Shown piece by piece: positions 30,870 through 40,325 of a stretch of DNA of 47,916 bases (positions within the stretch are counted from its first letter, which is position 1; each line of letters begins with the position of its first letter). The position numbers and the translations under genes were made by a program. The DNA comes from Nemertoderma westbladi (lineage: Eukaryota; Xenacoelomorpha; Nemertodermatida; Nemertodermatidae), in NCBI GenBank assembly GCA_032718475.1, contig JAUCBJ010004157.1, positions 1 to 47,916 of the forward strand, read 5' to 3'. Below the pieces are notes generated by a model. The model searched no databases. It was not told where the DNA came from and worked only from the letters and a program-made list of their open reading frames with translations.

Positions 30870-30964
30870 CTGGAAGTATAGATTGAACAGGGTATTTTAA
30901 TAACTTACAGTAATTACTAATTACTGTAAGTTATTAAAATACCCTGCTCACTCTATACTTCCAG
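30870..30964. repeat. Near-perfect palindrome, 95 bp (fold-back element)
   Basis: Arms of about 47 bases run from CTGGAAGTATAG to CTATACTTCCAG around a single central base, with only a few mismatches near 30885 and 30949. The core reads ACAGTAATTA-C-TAATTACTGT. It would extrude as a long hairpin. It may be a fold-back or MITE-like insertion, or arise from an inverted duplication. It has no coding content. Confidence 0.9.
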
Positions 30965-31221
30965 ATCGGCCCCATTCCCAATGGCGGGCGCAGTGGCTGT
31001 ACAGCTACTGTCGCGTTACGTAAAGTCGCTAATCTATCGTCTTGGTTTTACAAAGGGAATCATTATCGATAATATTCTATGGTGTTTTTACGTACATATG
31101 ATGTCCGAAAAATGTAATGTACAGTAATATAATGTTTTACAGGATCCAGAAGGGGGGTTGTAATAATGTAGCCTTTTGGTTGTAGGGTACCCCAAGGTTT
31201 TCTTTAATGTTTTACTGTTAA

Positions 31222-31241
31222 GGGGGGGGGGGGGGGGGGGG
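31222..31241. repeat. Poly(G) tract, 20 bases, at the gypsy-2 insertion point
   Basis: An unbroken G run that abuts the outer edge of the left gypsy-2 LTR. GGGG reappears right after the other LTR (40153-40156), so the tract was the target site. Confidence 0.95.
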
Positions 31242-31497
31242 TGTGGGAAAATGGCGGAAGTCTGTCAATAAACAATCCTTGTATTTAATCTCTTCAATAT
31301 CAACAAGATAAATCACCAAAACCCTGAAACCTCTAATTTCCACTACCGGTACACAGGTCCACTATCCCTCCAATCACTCCCTCTCCACCAGGCCTACCTC
31401 CCCTCTCCCCGACCCTCCTCCTCAGGGGCGAGCCATCCATTCCACCACACAATTCCACCATACAACATAGAACACCACAACAACATAGAACACCACA
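31242..31497 (-). repeat. Gypsy-2 3' LTR and polypurine tract
   Basis: 256 bp, partner of 39897-40152. On the sense strand a purine run CCAGGGAGGGT (31498-31508) lies immediately upstream, fitting the polypurine tract between the integrase stop and the LTR. Confidence 0.92.
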
Positions 31498-31546
31498 ACC
31501 CTCCCTGGAATTGTGTTTGGCTACAGGAAATACATCCACAATTCAT

Positions 31547-32458
31547 TTACGTGAATCCATAATAATTGGGTGGTTTTATAACACGTCCACTCTTTGTTAC
31601 CACTTGTGAATCATTATCACTACTCGAGGACTCATTCGCGACATCTGTTGTAACAGTAGATACTTCAGGCTGAGTGCAAGATATCTGACTGTTACTTATG
31701 TTTGGTAAAACTAAGTCACCTAATTCTAACTCTCCATTCAAAGTGACTGCCTCGACGACCCTAGTTCCCGCTGGTGGATCACTACCACGAGTACTACCGT
31801 GATGCAACACATTACCACTTCCTACTGCCTCTTTGATGGCGTCGACATTCACCACCTTTGCTCTACGATTAGGTGAATCATGTGAAATCTCATAATTCGA
31901 CGGCCCCAGCACAGCACTAACTCTCCACCCCTCCATCCATGGTGTATCCTTCTTACCAAGCCTCATACCCTTATGCCAATATACACGAGTACCGACTTCA
32001 AACTGTCGTACATTTTCGTTGTTAGGCACGTAATCAAGTTTCGACAGTTTTTGCTCTACATAATCAGTTATCTTTGCACCCTCAACTAACTGACGACCAA
32101 TCCAAGTGTTACAACTGTAACCATTCATAGAACCGCAATTTACCTGTTGACCCTCCCAGCCACAAAACGCTCTCATTGGGGAAATACCCGTGGTGGTGGT
32201 TGGACGGTTCCTGTAAGCATGAAGGGCCCACTTAATCATTGTTTCCCAAGAATCGTCAGATTCATCACTGATAATTTTACGTAATATTGTCAAAATGGTT
32301 CCATGACAACGTTCTACAGCCCCTTGACTTCGCGGATTACCTACTGCGCCATGTCTTGCTTTAACTTTAAAAACTTTCCAGATAGTCTCAATAATTCCAT
32401 TGACAAACTCACTCCCTTTATCACTCCTTACGACTTCAGGCGTCCCCATAAAAGGCAT
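31547..32458 (-). pseudogene. pol: Gypsy-2 integrase core and C-terminus
   Basis: 303 codons. The second catalytic Asp is in VVRSDKGSEFVNG (residue 13) and the Glu in GNPRSQGAVERCHGTI (residue 49). The first Asp lies in the previous frame (YVDTLKADNR), so a frameshift near 32440 splits the catalytic core. The C-terminal part has FEVGTRVYWHKG, WRVSAVLGPSNYEI and a tail ending SGRVIKPPNYYG, like the ends of other Gypsy integrases. No chromodomain is evident. Confidence 0.88.
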
Positions 32459-34206
32459 TTGTCTAGAAACACATCAGCAACATCACCAGCTATCATTGAT
32501 TTCAGCATCTCTACTTCTATCCACTTAGTCAAAAAATCGACCATTACTAAGATATTCCGATTATCAGCTTTGAGAGTGTCTACGTAAACAACTTGCCAGG
32601 GCTTATCTGCAATGACTGTACGGTCTGAAGGGAAACTACTGATATGACGTTTGACACTCGCGAGAGAACACGATTTACAATTGCTAATAAACAGTTGACA
32701 CTTGGCAGACATACATGTGAAATAACAAACCCTTCTGAGTTTCTCCCTAGTCAATCCCCAACTCGCATGCCCACTTGATGAATGACAATGCGATATTATG
32801 CTTAATTGTAAAGATTCCGGAACAACAGGGACTACAACAATGTCATCTGGAGGTACTTTCACTTCCCGTACCAATAACTTTGTATTCTGATCTATGGACA
32901 GTTGCTTGTCTAAGTTTCTATATGGGTTATCACTACACATATCGCCCCAGCTGCCGTTCAGAATAGTATTTCGCACTTCCGCTAGTACAGTATCTAAATA
33001 CTGTTGTTCAAGGATTCTTGATATAGGAACACTTTCAACAACTTGAGCTGCAAAGACCCCCCCACACAATCTTACTTGCTTAGTGATCTTATGCCAACGC
33101 TCTGGAATCCGCGTTAACTTATCTGCCTTATTCAGTTTGGAAGATACTTTGCTAACTGTCAATTCTAGATCATAACTGTCAATGACTTCCTCTATTATTT
33201 GCAATCGGCGTCTAACTACTGCTTCTGTCATTCCGCCAATGTGGTACCTGCAAGTGTTATTCAACATCTGTTGCATCCAATTATACACTACCTCAGAGTC
33301 CGTATATATTAGACACCGTTTGCAAACCAAATTCCACTTTACAAGGAGATTAATGCCCTCCAATAATGCGTCCAACTCAGCTACATTGATATGCGAAAAA
33401 TCCTTTGCCTTACGTAACCAGGATGCGTCCTCAACAACACTACCATCAATTTCAAGTACAACACCTTTGGCTATATCACTGGCATCCACCCACAACTCTA
33501 CTTTACTATGGATAGTGTTCTGCACAGACCAAACTCCACGCACTGTATTGTTATCCCTGACCATGTTATACAAATCAATAGCAAGTTCTTTCACAGCATA
33601 ATTAGCTGGATCATCCCAATGATTGTCGCAGAGACGTTTTAACCACCCACAGCAAACTCTAATATAACTAACAACAGGGTAATGGGCCACTAATTTCCCA
33701 CACCAGGAAAATATTTCTCGTTTGGTTAACCTACTAGGCAATTCTAACGTATCTTTATCTTTCCTTGTCCACTGTAGCACACCACAAGGATCTTGGTAAA
33801 TATTCATTCCCAGAAGACTCATTGTTTGGGGACCTTCAGGGTCCTTACTTTCTAAACCAAACCGCATTAGTAACGCACGAACCTCAGTTACACTTATTAA
33901 ATCTTCATTGACATAGATGTCATCCACATACTTATCAACCTGTTCCATGGTGTAACCACCGGTGTCAAAAATAAATGAAACTATTGCATGTAAAACTTTA
34001 TGAGCGATTTCGAGCCCGTATCCCATTCGATTTATAATATACACTTCATCATTCCAAATCACCCCCTGATACACAGTCTGATATGGAACTACATGAACCT
34101 GTAGATAAGCCTTAGATAGGTCTAAAAGTTTGGTATTGTTACCCATTTTACGCCATGTTCTAGACTGACTCGCTACAAACCGCCACTTGCCGACCGGGAT
34201 CAGCAC
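32428..34206 (-). CDS. pol: Gypsy-2 RT, RNase H and integrase zinc domain
   Basis: 592 codons. RT: motif A LLDLSKAYLQV (Asp 29), RMGYGLEIAHKV, catalytic YVDD at 93-96. RNase H: WVDASD (Asp 241), NVAELDALLEG (Glu 277), YTDSEVVYNW (Asp 303). Integrase zinc domain: HCHSSSGHASWG around 473-480 with CKSC at 510-513, then the first core Asp at about 543. The apparent start codon is internal; the RT N-terminus lies in the 34972-34160 frame, joined by a frameshift near 34190. This is the longest intact frame in the window and keeps all catalytic residues it should contain. Confidence 0.9.
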   Translation of the reverse strand: MLIPVGKWRFVASQSRTWRKMGNNTKLLDLSKAYLQVHVVPYQTVYQGVIWNDEVYIINRMGYGLEIAHKVLHAIVSFIFDTGGYTMEQVDKYVDDIYVNEDLISVTEVRALLMRFGLESKDPEGPQTMSLLGMNIYQDPCGVLQWTRKDKDTLELPSRLTKREIFSWCGKLVAHYPVVSYIRVCCGWLKRLCDNHWDDPANYAVKELAIDLYNMVRDNNTVRGVWSVQNTIHSKVELWVDASDIAKGVVLEIDGSVVEDASWLRKAKDFSHINVAELDALLEGINLLVKWNLVCKRCLIYTDSEVVYNWMQQMLNNTCRYHIGGMTEAVVRRRLQIIEEVIDSYDLELTVSKVSSKLNKADKLTRIPERWHKITKQVRLCGGVFAAQVVESVPISRILEQQYLDTVLAEVRNTILNGSWGDMCSDNPYRNLDKQLSIDQNTKLLVREVKVPPDDIVVVPVVPESLQLSIISHCHSSSGHASWGLTREKLRRVCYFTCMSAKCQLFISNCKSCSLASVKRHISSFPSDRTVIADKPWQVVYVDTLKADNRNILVMVDFLTKWIEVEMLKSMIAGDVADVFLDKCLLWGRLKS

Positions 34207-35016
34207 ACAATAACTTGTTTAATAGGGTATAATCTAGCACAGGCCGTACGGGAGTTGTCGGTTTATGTTCCTGTAGAACTGGCATTAGGGGTAGTACTCC
34301 TTTAAGCTCACCATGAACCTGAGGGTCATGCTTAACCATCCAACCATTGGTAACCCACTTATTCACTTCACCACTAAATAGGTCTAGCTGTCTATCAGAA
34401 ATTTTAATGTTATATTCACCTAGGCCGGAACCTATATGACCAACAGGTGGAATTCCTGATATCCACTTCCACTCTAGAACCCACCGCTTATCGATGCTAT
34501 GCCATGTTACATTAAAATCTTTATCATGCAAACATATATCACCATTCAAAAATTGTTCTACACGAATAAATTTTCCTAACCGATTAGTTTGTGACAACAA
34601 ACTATGGTTATATACCGTCTGCAATGGACATTTTGGGTACCACTCTTTAGCATTGACATTAAGTAATGATTGTTCACAACTGCCACCAGACTTATCAGAC
34701 ATTGCAGCAGCGACAACAGGCTTGCTACACTCATTATTAAGGGCCCCAAGCAGCTTAGTTTGGGTACCATGTACGCACTCATGCATCAATGGCAATTTTA
34801 CATTACACACCCCCATGTCACGGTCATACACTACATTTAACTCTCCAAAAATAGTTAGACAATCTGCCCCCAATAATATATCCACACCAAACAAACACTC
34901 AGTGTCAACAACCTTCAAACATATTTCGACACTTGTATCAGTTCCATCTATACCATTGATATGAGCACACACACTACCATGTACGGCTACACTATCCCCT
35001 AATGTTCCAAGAGTAT
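34160..35016 (-). pseudogene. pol: Gypsy-2 protease C-terminal half and RT N-terminus
   Basis: The frame is open from the LINE junction. It reads GVDILLGADCLTIF, the second conserved part of retropepsins (hydrophobic-LLG-D), then a linker with YPKCPLQTVYNH, then the RT N-terminus (PQVHGELKGVLPLMPVLQEHK, TPVRPVLDYTLLNKLL). The first half of the protease lies on the other side of the LINE (38822-39265). A frameshift near 34190 separates it from the RT palm. Confidence 0.8.
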
Positions 35017-35026
35017 TATTAAATTC

Positions 35027-35478
35027 CCTGGTCAGGTCAGGTATTCTAGGTCATTGATCAAGAAAACTTGCCACCTCCATGCAGCCTGCATGCTGATGAA
35101 GCATAAAAAACCACTGCAGGTTGAGGTGCCACCTGTAGCTGCATAGACCCCTTTTACTAGGGCAAATCTGGTCCTGTAACTAGGACACCCTTTGTTCTGG
35201 GATAAGGACGCCCTTGGTCCTGGATTAAGGACCCATATACTTGGCTGCAGGGGTATATGGCCTGACCAGGCAGATGGTGATCTACCAATGGCTGGTCAGG
35301 AGTAGAGTGTTCTCATGTCCACTCTGAGAGCACTTCACTGCGACGTGCACCTGGCAGCAAGGGTACAGGGCGTGACCCAGCAGATGAGCTGCAACAGCCA
35401 ATGGTGGATCATGTGCGCCAGAGTAGATATGGGTGATGGGCCTCATATCTGACTCCATTGCGAAACCCACCCTGTGGA
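35027..35478 (+). promoter_or_regulatory. LINE 5' UTR (internal promoter region)
   Basis: Starts CCTGGTCAGGTCAGGTATTC directly after the target duplication. It contains several repeats of TGGTCAG, GGACACC/GGACGCC and CTGGCTGCAGG-like words. LINEs carry their promoter here; no specific site is recognised. Confidence 0.5.
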
Positions 35479-36762
35479 ATGGCAAACCAGGGTGTGGTAT
35501 TTGCCCCGAGAGCTGACTCGGCAAAAAAGCACCCCCCAACCCCCACTAGGGATTACATTAGCAATGCGGAGGTCCGGCCACTAGAGGCCAGTGGAATTAC
35601 CGGACACAATCGGCCTCACAGGCGTCAGTTAACTCCTGACCGGCTGCCTGTCTCACCCCCTACTGGAGAGAGAGCAGTCAACAATTCTTTGAGTCCCTTT
35701 CCTGATGACCTTTCTGGCCCAAACCCTGGGTCACCAGGGAGGCCAGATTGTGATGGGGAGAGGGATTCGGGAGTTGGAGGCTACTCTCATGTTCCACCCC
35801 GACCAACAAAGCTATTGGTGAATCTGAGGCAAGTCACTAGACTAGCCTCAGTAAACACCCTAACACTCGGGTCCCCAATGCTACAAGGTGAGCTGACTGC
35901 CTTGGCAGATAAGCTTTCTCTTAGCACAGTGGGTGTTCAAGAGCACCGAATGCAGACTGGACAGACTGATGAGGTTTTGATTAAGGACATGGGGGGCGGT
36001 TGGCGACTCGCCCTCGCGTCAGCGGATGATAGTGGCAATGGTGGAATTGGTCTATTGATGAATCCAACTGCACATGCAGCATTGGACAAAATAGACCAAA
36101 TCTCTAACCGCATCATCCGTTGCCACTTCTCATGTTCTGGAAGACTGGCTAAGAAGTTTCCTAAGGTGGTTCTGATTGTGTGCTACTCTCCAACTAGTGT
36201 TGCCCCTGTAGAGGAGGTGGACAATTTCTACCACAATCTACAAGCAGCTACTGATGGAGTGGATCAGCATGCATTCTTAACATTCCTGGGAGACTTTAAT
36301 GCAAGTCTGCATCAATCACCTACATCGCCCTGGGTCTATAGCAATAGTGTTAACCGAAATTCTGTCCATCTTCAGGATTTTATCTCTGGAAATGGATTGT
36401 TTTCGGCTGGAACCCAGTTCAAGAAGCGAACTGGAAAGCTATGGACTCATAGTGGACCCAGTGGTCACAAGTCCCAGATAGACCATATTCTGTTTCGTAG
36501 GAAATACAGGAGCTCTATACAAGACTGTAATGCATTTACACTTCGACCCTTCTCCAGTGATCACCGCCTTATTGTGGCCAAGGTAAGACTTAGTCTGCGT
36601 GCTAGCAGAACAACGAAATCTGCCTTGCCGCGGCATGACTGGTCTTCTCTGTTGCAACAGCCAAGTGTGAGATCCAGCTTCACACTACAGCTGAGCAACA
36701 GGTATGAGGCTCTTGCCTATGAGGCGGCAGATCACTGTGAGGGCTATACTGCCTTTACATAA
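35479..36762 (+). CDS. LINE AP endonuclease domain (ORF broken by stops)
   Basis: The first ATG is at 35479 (MANQGVVFAPRAD); the frame is open from 35458 on a TTG. Numbered from 35458, residues 120-370 form an APE-type endonuclease: N in SVNTLTLG (133), E in VQEHRM (162), LGDFNASL (279-283), SQIDHILF (342-343) and FSSDHRLI (368-369). All key residues are present. It nicks target DNA to prime reverse transcription. The frame stops with TAA at 36760-36762, continues in the same frame, meets a second TAA at 36814, and then runs open into the RT, so the ancestral ORF was about 1,100 codons. Confidence 0.88.
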   Translation: MANQGVVFAPRADSAKKHPPTPTRDYISNAEVRPLEASGITGHNRPHRRQLTPDRLPVSPPTGERAVNNSLSPFPDDLSGPNPGSPGRPDCDGERDSGVGGYSHVPPRPTKLLVNLRQVTRLASVNTLTLGSPMLQGELTALADKLSLSTVGVQEHRMQTGQTDEVLIKDMGGGWRLALASADDSGNGGIGLLMNPTAHAALDKIDQISNRIIRCHFSCSGRLAKKFPKVVLIVCYSPTSVAPVEEVDNFYHNLQAATDGVDQHAFLTFLGDFNASLHQSPTSPWVYSNSVNRNSVHLQDFISGNGLFSAGTQFKKRTGKLWTHSGPSGHKSQIDHILFRRKYRSSIQDCNAFTLRPFSSDHRLIVAKVRLSLRASRTTKSALPRHDWSSLLQQPSVRSSFTLQLSNRYEALAYEAADHCEGYTAFT

Positions 36763-37164
36763 GCAGTTAAGTTAGCAGGTGCAGAAACAGTTCCTGTATA
36801 CCCTCGAATCAGGTAAAGGGCCCCCTGGACTGACAACAAAATTCAAAAGTGCCGAAATGACCTTCATAAGGCGCAGAAAGAGTCCCGACTCAAACAGACT
36901 ACAGCGGCCAAGAATGCAGTTAAGGCTGCATCTAGGTCCCTGAACAGGCAGTACTCTGTTAATCTACAGGAGCTAATAAACCAACAGGTTGATGCCATCA
37001 ATGATGCTGACGACAGCAGGCAATCATCCCAGGCATGGAAATCGATCAATCTGCTTACTGGGCGGAAAAGCCAACCAACCACCAAGGTTAAGGCTGAATC
37101 ACCAGCCGATCGCCTCAATGGTTGGAAAGCCCACTTTGAAAAGCTCCTCAATAATGACAGGGTA

Positions 37165-38775
37165 TTGCCTGATAACTTTATAGAAGTAAAGGTGTCTGAG
37201 TCTGTACTCCCAGATATTCCCATTGGCGATATCTCCTTTGCAGAAGTGAAGGCTGCTGCAAAGAGCATTAAGACCAATCGTGCCAGTGGAGTAGATGGTG
37301 TTCCCCCTGAGGTCTTTAAAATACCTGAGTGTTTAAAGCTCATATATCCCATCATAGTAGACATGTACCGTACAACAAGAGTCCCACAAGAAATGAAAAC
37401 AAATAAGTTGGTCCCAGTTCCCAATAAGGGCAACCTAACACTCTATGGTTCTTTTCGGGGAATCTCATTGATCTCGATTGCTGCAAAGCTATACAATAGG
37501 ATTCTATTAAATCGCATCAGGGATCCCATTGAGAGACTGCTCCGTGGAAATCAGAATGGGTTCCGTAAAGGTCGTGGGACCATGGAGCCCATTTTGGCAC
37601 TTAGAAGAATAATTGAAGAATTATCAAAAAAGAAAGACAGGCACCTGGCTGTTATCTTTATTGACTTCTTCAAGGCCTTTGATTCAGTCTCTCGCTCACG
37701 TATGTTCAGCATACTTTCATTATATGGGATTCCTGATGAAATTATTGCAGCAATCAGATCAGTATACGATGGTTCGACAGCATTTGTGTCTACTGTTGAC
37801 AGTGACACAGAACCATTTGAAGTATTATGGGGCGTCCTCCAAGGAGACACACTTGCACCATTCTTGTTCATTATTGTGGTTGACTATGTTCTACGCATGT
37901 CCTTAGATCATCATAATGATGATGGGGTGATGATAACTCCACCTACTGGCTCCAGAAGTCGAGGAAATCCTGCCAAGTACCTAACTGATCTAAACTTTGC
38001 TGATGACTTAGGAGTACTCTCAGAATCATTAGAGGGAGCCCAACGGCTCCTCAGCTCATTAGAACATGCTGCTTCTAGTGTTGGTCTTTTTAGTAACTCC
38101 AGAAAGACCAAAATTCTGACATTTAACTTTGAAAGTCCTCAGCAAGTCTCTGATCGTATGAGCATAAGCTCAAAGGATGGTATGCTTGAGCATGTGGACG
38201 ACTTCTGTTACCTGGGATCATGGATCCGGAAGTCAGGTGAGGACCTTCGAATACGTAAGGGAAAGGCATGGGCAGCCTTGAATAGGCTTTCCAGGATTTG
38301 GAAGTTACCGAGAATTAATCGGAAACTTAAGGTCCAATTATTTAGAGCAGCAGTAGTTCCAGTACTCCTCTACGGGAGTCCATGCTGGGCTCTAACTGCT
38401 GAGGACACCAAATCTCTGGATGGCACATTCACAAGAATGCTACGCCGGGTTCATTGTGTCAAGTACAATGCACACATCTCCAACCAGACACTATATAACA
38501 TTGGAGGTGTCTCATTGGTTCCGCCAAGCTTGACACTAGAACAAAATCGCCTCCGCTTTGCAGGACATTGCTTTCGCCGTGAGGACCAGCCAGTGCATAA
38601 TCTTGTACTTTGGCAGCCTCATGGAGTGAATAAGCATGGTGGACAGCCCATGACATTCTTGAGACGCATCTTAAAGGACACTGGCCTTAAAGATGCGGAT
38701 GATCTAGCAAATGTCATGGGTGATAGGGAGTTGTGGCGGTGCAATTTTGTTGACAAGCCGGCACAGCATTCTTAA
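37165..38775 (+). CDS. LINE reverse transcriptase (complete copy)
   Basis: 536 codons from the first ATG after the two stops; the same frame is open back to 36817, so the ATG is not the natural start. RT motifs: KAAAKSIKTNRASGVDGVP, LTLYGSFRGISLI, FIDFFKAFDSV (Asp 167), GVLQGDTLAPFLF, FADD (280-281). The C-terminal region has LYGSPCWALT, LDGTFTRMLRR and RLRFAGHCFRRED. All catalytic residues are present. The stop is only 36 bases before the element end. Confidence 0.92.
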   Translation: MPDNFIEVKVSESVLPDIPIGDISFAEVKAAAKSIKTNRASGVDGVPPEVFKIPECLKLIYPIIVDMYRTTRVPQEMKTNKLVPVPNKGNLTLYGSFRGISLISIAAKLYNRILLNRIRDPIERLLRGNQNGFRKGRGTMEPILALRRIIEELSKKKDRHLAVIFIDFFKAFDSVSRSRMFSILSLYGIPDEIIAAIRSVYDGSTAFVSTVDSDTEPFEVLWGVLQGDTLAPFLFIIVVDYVLRMSLDHHNDDGVMITPPTGSRSRGNPAKYLTDLNFADDLGVLSESLEGAQRLLSSLEHAASSVGLFSNSRKTKILTFNFESPQQVSDRMSISSKDGMLEHVDDFCYLGSWIRKSGEDLRIRKGKAWAALNRLSRIWKLPRINRKLKVQLFRAAVVPVLLYGSPCWALTAEDTKSLDGTFTRMLRRVHCVKYNAHISNQTLYNIGGVSLVPPSLTLEQNRLRFAGHCFRREDQPVHNLVLWQPHGVNKHGGQPMTFLRRILKDTGLKDADDLANVMGDRELWRCNFVDKPAQHS

Positions 38776-38821
38776 AAATGCAGCTGCAATGCAGCATGCC
38801 GATCCTAGTAGTATTAAATTC

Positions 38822-39265
38822 TGAACATCGATAGTTAATACAATTGTTAAGCAACAACTTCTTAGTTATGAAAGACTCTGTACAGAACGTGTCCAACCCG
38901 GCTGTAAACGTAAAAATATCTCCTTTATTACAAGGAAATGTTAACTGACATGTTACGGTTGGAAGGAAGCTCGGGGTTGACCGAGGATTGCGAATACACC
39001 GCCCTGGAAATGTTTTCCGAACCCGACTTCCGTTGGACAGATGGGGATTCACGCTGCGTGTGACCAAACCCTCGGCATCCGTAACATTGTATCCCACCGC
39101 GCGCTCCACTTCCTCGATTCCGACCCCGGGGGCACTGTCGGGCAATATGTCCCACTTCACTGCAATTCCAGCAGACAGCTTGGATTGGACCATTCCCTCG
39201 TACACCAACATTCCCCTGCCGTTCGATGGCACCCGCAACGCGATCGTAGGTACCATTACCAGCAT
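38822..39265 (-). pseudogene. pol: Gypsy-2 protease N-terminal half
   Basis: The frame overlaps the 3' end of gag by a different phase. It reads CQLTFPCNKGDIFTFTAGLDTFCTESFI, the protease active-site region, but the usual Gly-Ala after the Asp-Thr is Phe-Cys, so the active site looks damaged. It ends at the LINE boundary in EFN and resumes at 35016 with the duplicated target. Codons running on to 38714 are LINE antisense and not part of the gene. Confidence 0.75.
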
Positions 39266-39881
39266 ATTTTTCCTTTAACATACCGGATACTCTTCTAGCA
39301 CGCGCCACTAACTCCGAAAGTTGCAGTTCAACTCCCTCAGCTTCAATGGCAGCTGTTAGATGTTGGGTTACATTACTTGGTAGACCTGCCAAAAACTGTC
39401 CCCGAAGAATAGGCATAGCTGAATCGACGTTGGTTACACCAGAAAGCAATAACAACTTCCTTAATTCCGCTAAATAAACATCGTAAGATTCGCCCGGTTT
39501 CACAATGCGTGTTTTAAATAATTGGTAGGCTTGAGACTGAGTTACCGAAAAGGCATCGTTTAAACGCTTCTTTATCGCTGGCCAGCTCTCTTTATCTTCA
39601 TTCGGCGTTTGCTGATAAACCACAAATGCAGTAGAAGTCAAAAACAAAGGAAAATAAACTTCCATATTGTCAGTCCAACCTTGTAATCGAGCTACAATTT
39701 CAAACTTTGCGGCCCACTCTGCAAAATCTTGTCCACAATCTAGTCCAGATAACTTCTCAATTATCCCATCTAATTTTACACTTAACCGCGGTCTACTGCT
39801 ACCGGCACAAGTCGTGACAGCACCGGTACCGGACACTACTCCGTTTCCAGCAACATTTCCTTCGTTGTCTGAATCTGACAT
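38928..39881 (-). CDS. gag: Gypsy-2 Gag
   Basis: About 317 codons from ATG at 39881 (MSDSDNEGNVAGNG); an upstream in-frame start at 39998 lies inside the LTR and is less likely. Capsid-like helical region: DFAEWAAKFEIVARLQGW, WPAIKKRLNDAFSVTQSQ, ESYDVYLAELRKLLLLSG. Zinc knuckles: CWNCSEVGHIARQC, then CYGCRGFGHTQRES, whose last Cys is Ser. Gag assembles particles and binds RNA. The ATG lies only 15 bases after the 5' LTR, leaving little room for a leader. Confidence 0.88.
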   Translation of the reverse strand: MSDSDNEGNVAGNGVVSGTGAVTTCAGSSRPRLSVKLDGIIEKLSGLDCGQDFAEWAAKFEIVARLQGWTDNMEVYFPLFLTSTAFVVYQQTPNEDKESWPAIKKRLNDAFSVTQSQAYQLFKTRIVKPGESYDVYLAELRKLLLLSGVTNVDSAMPILRGQFLAGLPSNVTQHLTAAIEAEGVELQLSELVARARRVSGMLKEKYAGNGTYDRVAGAIERQGNVGVRGNGPIQAVCWNCSEVGHIARQCPRGRNRGSGARGGIQCYGCRGFGHTQRESPSVQRKSGSENISRAVYSQSSVNPELPSNRNMSVNISL

Positions 39882-39896
39882 TTCGCGGTGATAGCT

Positions 39897-40152
39897 TGTG
39901 GGAAAATGGCGGAAGTCTGTCAATAAACAATCCTTGTATTTAATCTCTTCAATATCAACAAGATAAATCACCAAAACCCTGAAACCTCTAATTTCCACTA
40001 CCGGTACACAGGTCCACTATCCCTCCAATCCCTCCGTCTCCACCAGGCCTACCTCCCCTCTCCCCGACCCTCCTCCTCAGGGGCGAGCCATCCATTCCAC
40101 CACACAATTCCACCATACAACATAGAACACCACAACAACATAGAACACCACA
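39897..40152 (-). repeat. Gypsy-2 5' LTR
   Basis: 256 bp, nearly identical to 31242-31497, with TGTGG...CACA ends. The sequence after it on the sense strand is AGCTATCACCGCGAA, which does not begin with TGG. Confidence 0.92.
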
Positions 40153-40276
40153 GGGGTACATCATTTTGTTCCAAAATATGTTGATTTTTTTTATGGTCTA
40201 TTATATTGCGCCATTGAATGGTGTTTCCAAATCTGAAAACTGCTATTTAATTTAAAGCTCTTTTAGTTTTCAAGTT
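40153..40276. other. Short flank with GGGG duplication
   Basis: Starts with GGGG, the remainder of the poly(G) target, followed by AT-rich DNA. No gene. The inverted BEL-2-like segment starts at about 40277. Confidence 0.6.
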
Positions 40277-40325
40277 ATGACCGGACGGAGTGCTACACGT
40301 CTTCAGCTGACAGAGGCCAGAAGGA

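Larger units (their letters stand above)
35027..38811 (+). mobile_element. RTE-like LINE, complete copy 2
   Basis: Flanked by a 10 bp target duplication TATTAAATTC (35017-35026 and 38812-38821). It has a 5' UTR of about 450 bp, one ORF coding for AP endonuclease and RT, a very short 3' UTR (36 bases) and a TAG-repeat tail. Small size (3.8 kb), a single ORF, a short 3' UTR and a microsatellite tail are hallmarks of the RTE clade; the clade call rests on those and on RT style, not on a tree. The ORF has two in-frame stops (36760-36762 and 36814-36816). It is inserted antisense in the protease of gypsy-2. Confidence 0.93.
31242..40152 (-). mobile_element. Gypsy-2: compact Ty3/Gypsy retrotransposon interrupted by a LINE
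   Basis: Bounded by 256 bp direct LTRs (31242-31497 and 39897-40152) with TGTGG...CCACA ends and a GGGG duplication. Minus-strand order is gag, protease, RT, RNase H, integrase. Without the LINE and its duplication the element is about 5.1 kb. Frameshifts occur between gag and protease (possibly natural), at about 34190 in RT and at about 32440 in integrase. The LTRs are equal in length and nearly identical, which suggests a fairly recent insertion. RT and integrase order is of the Ty3/Gypsy type; I cannot place the clade. Confidence 0.93.

Noticed and set aside
31333-31539. 68-codon minus frame in the gypsy-2 LTR
   Set aside because: LTR sequence with Gly/Cys-rich translation; no gene.
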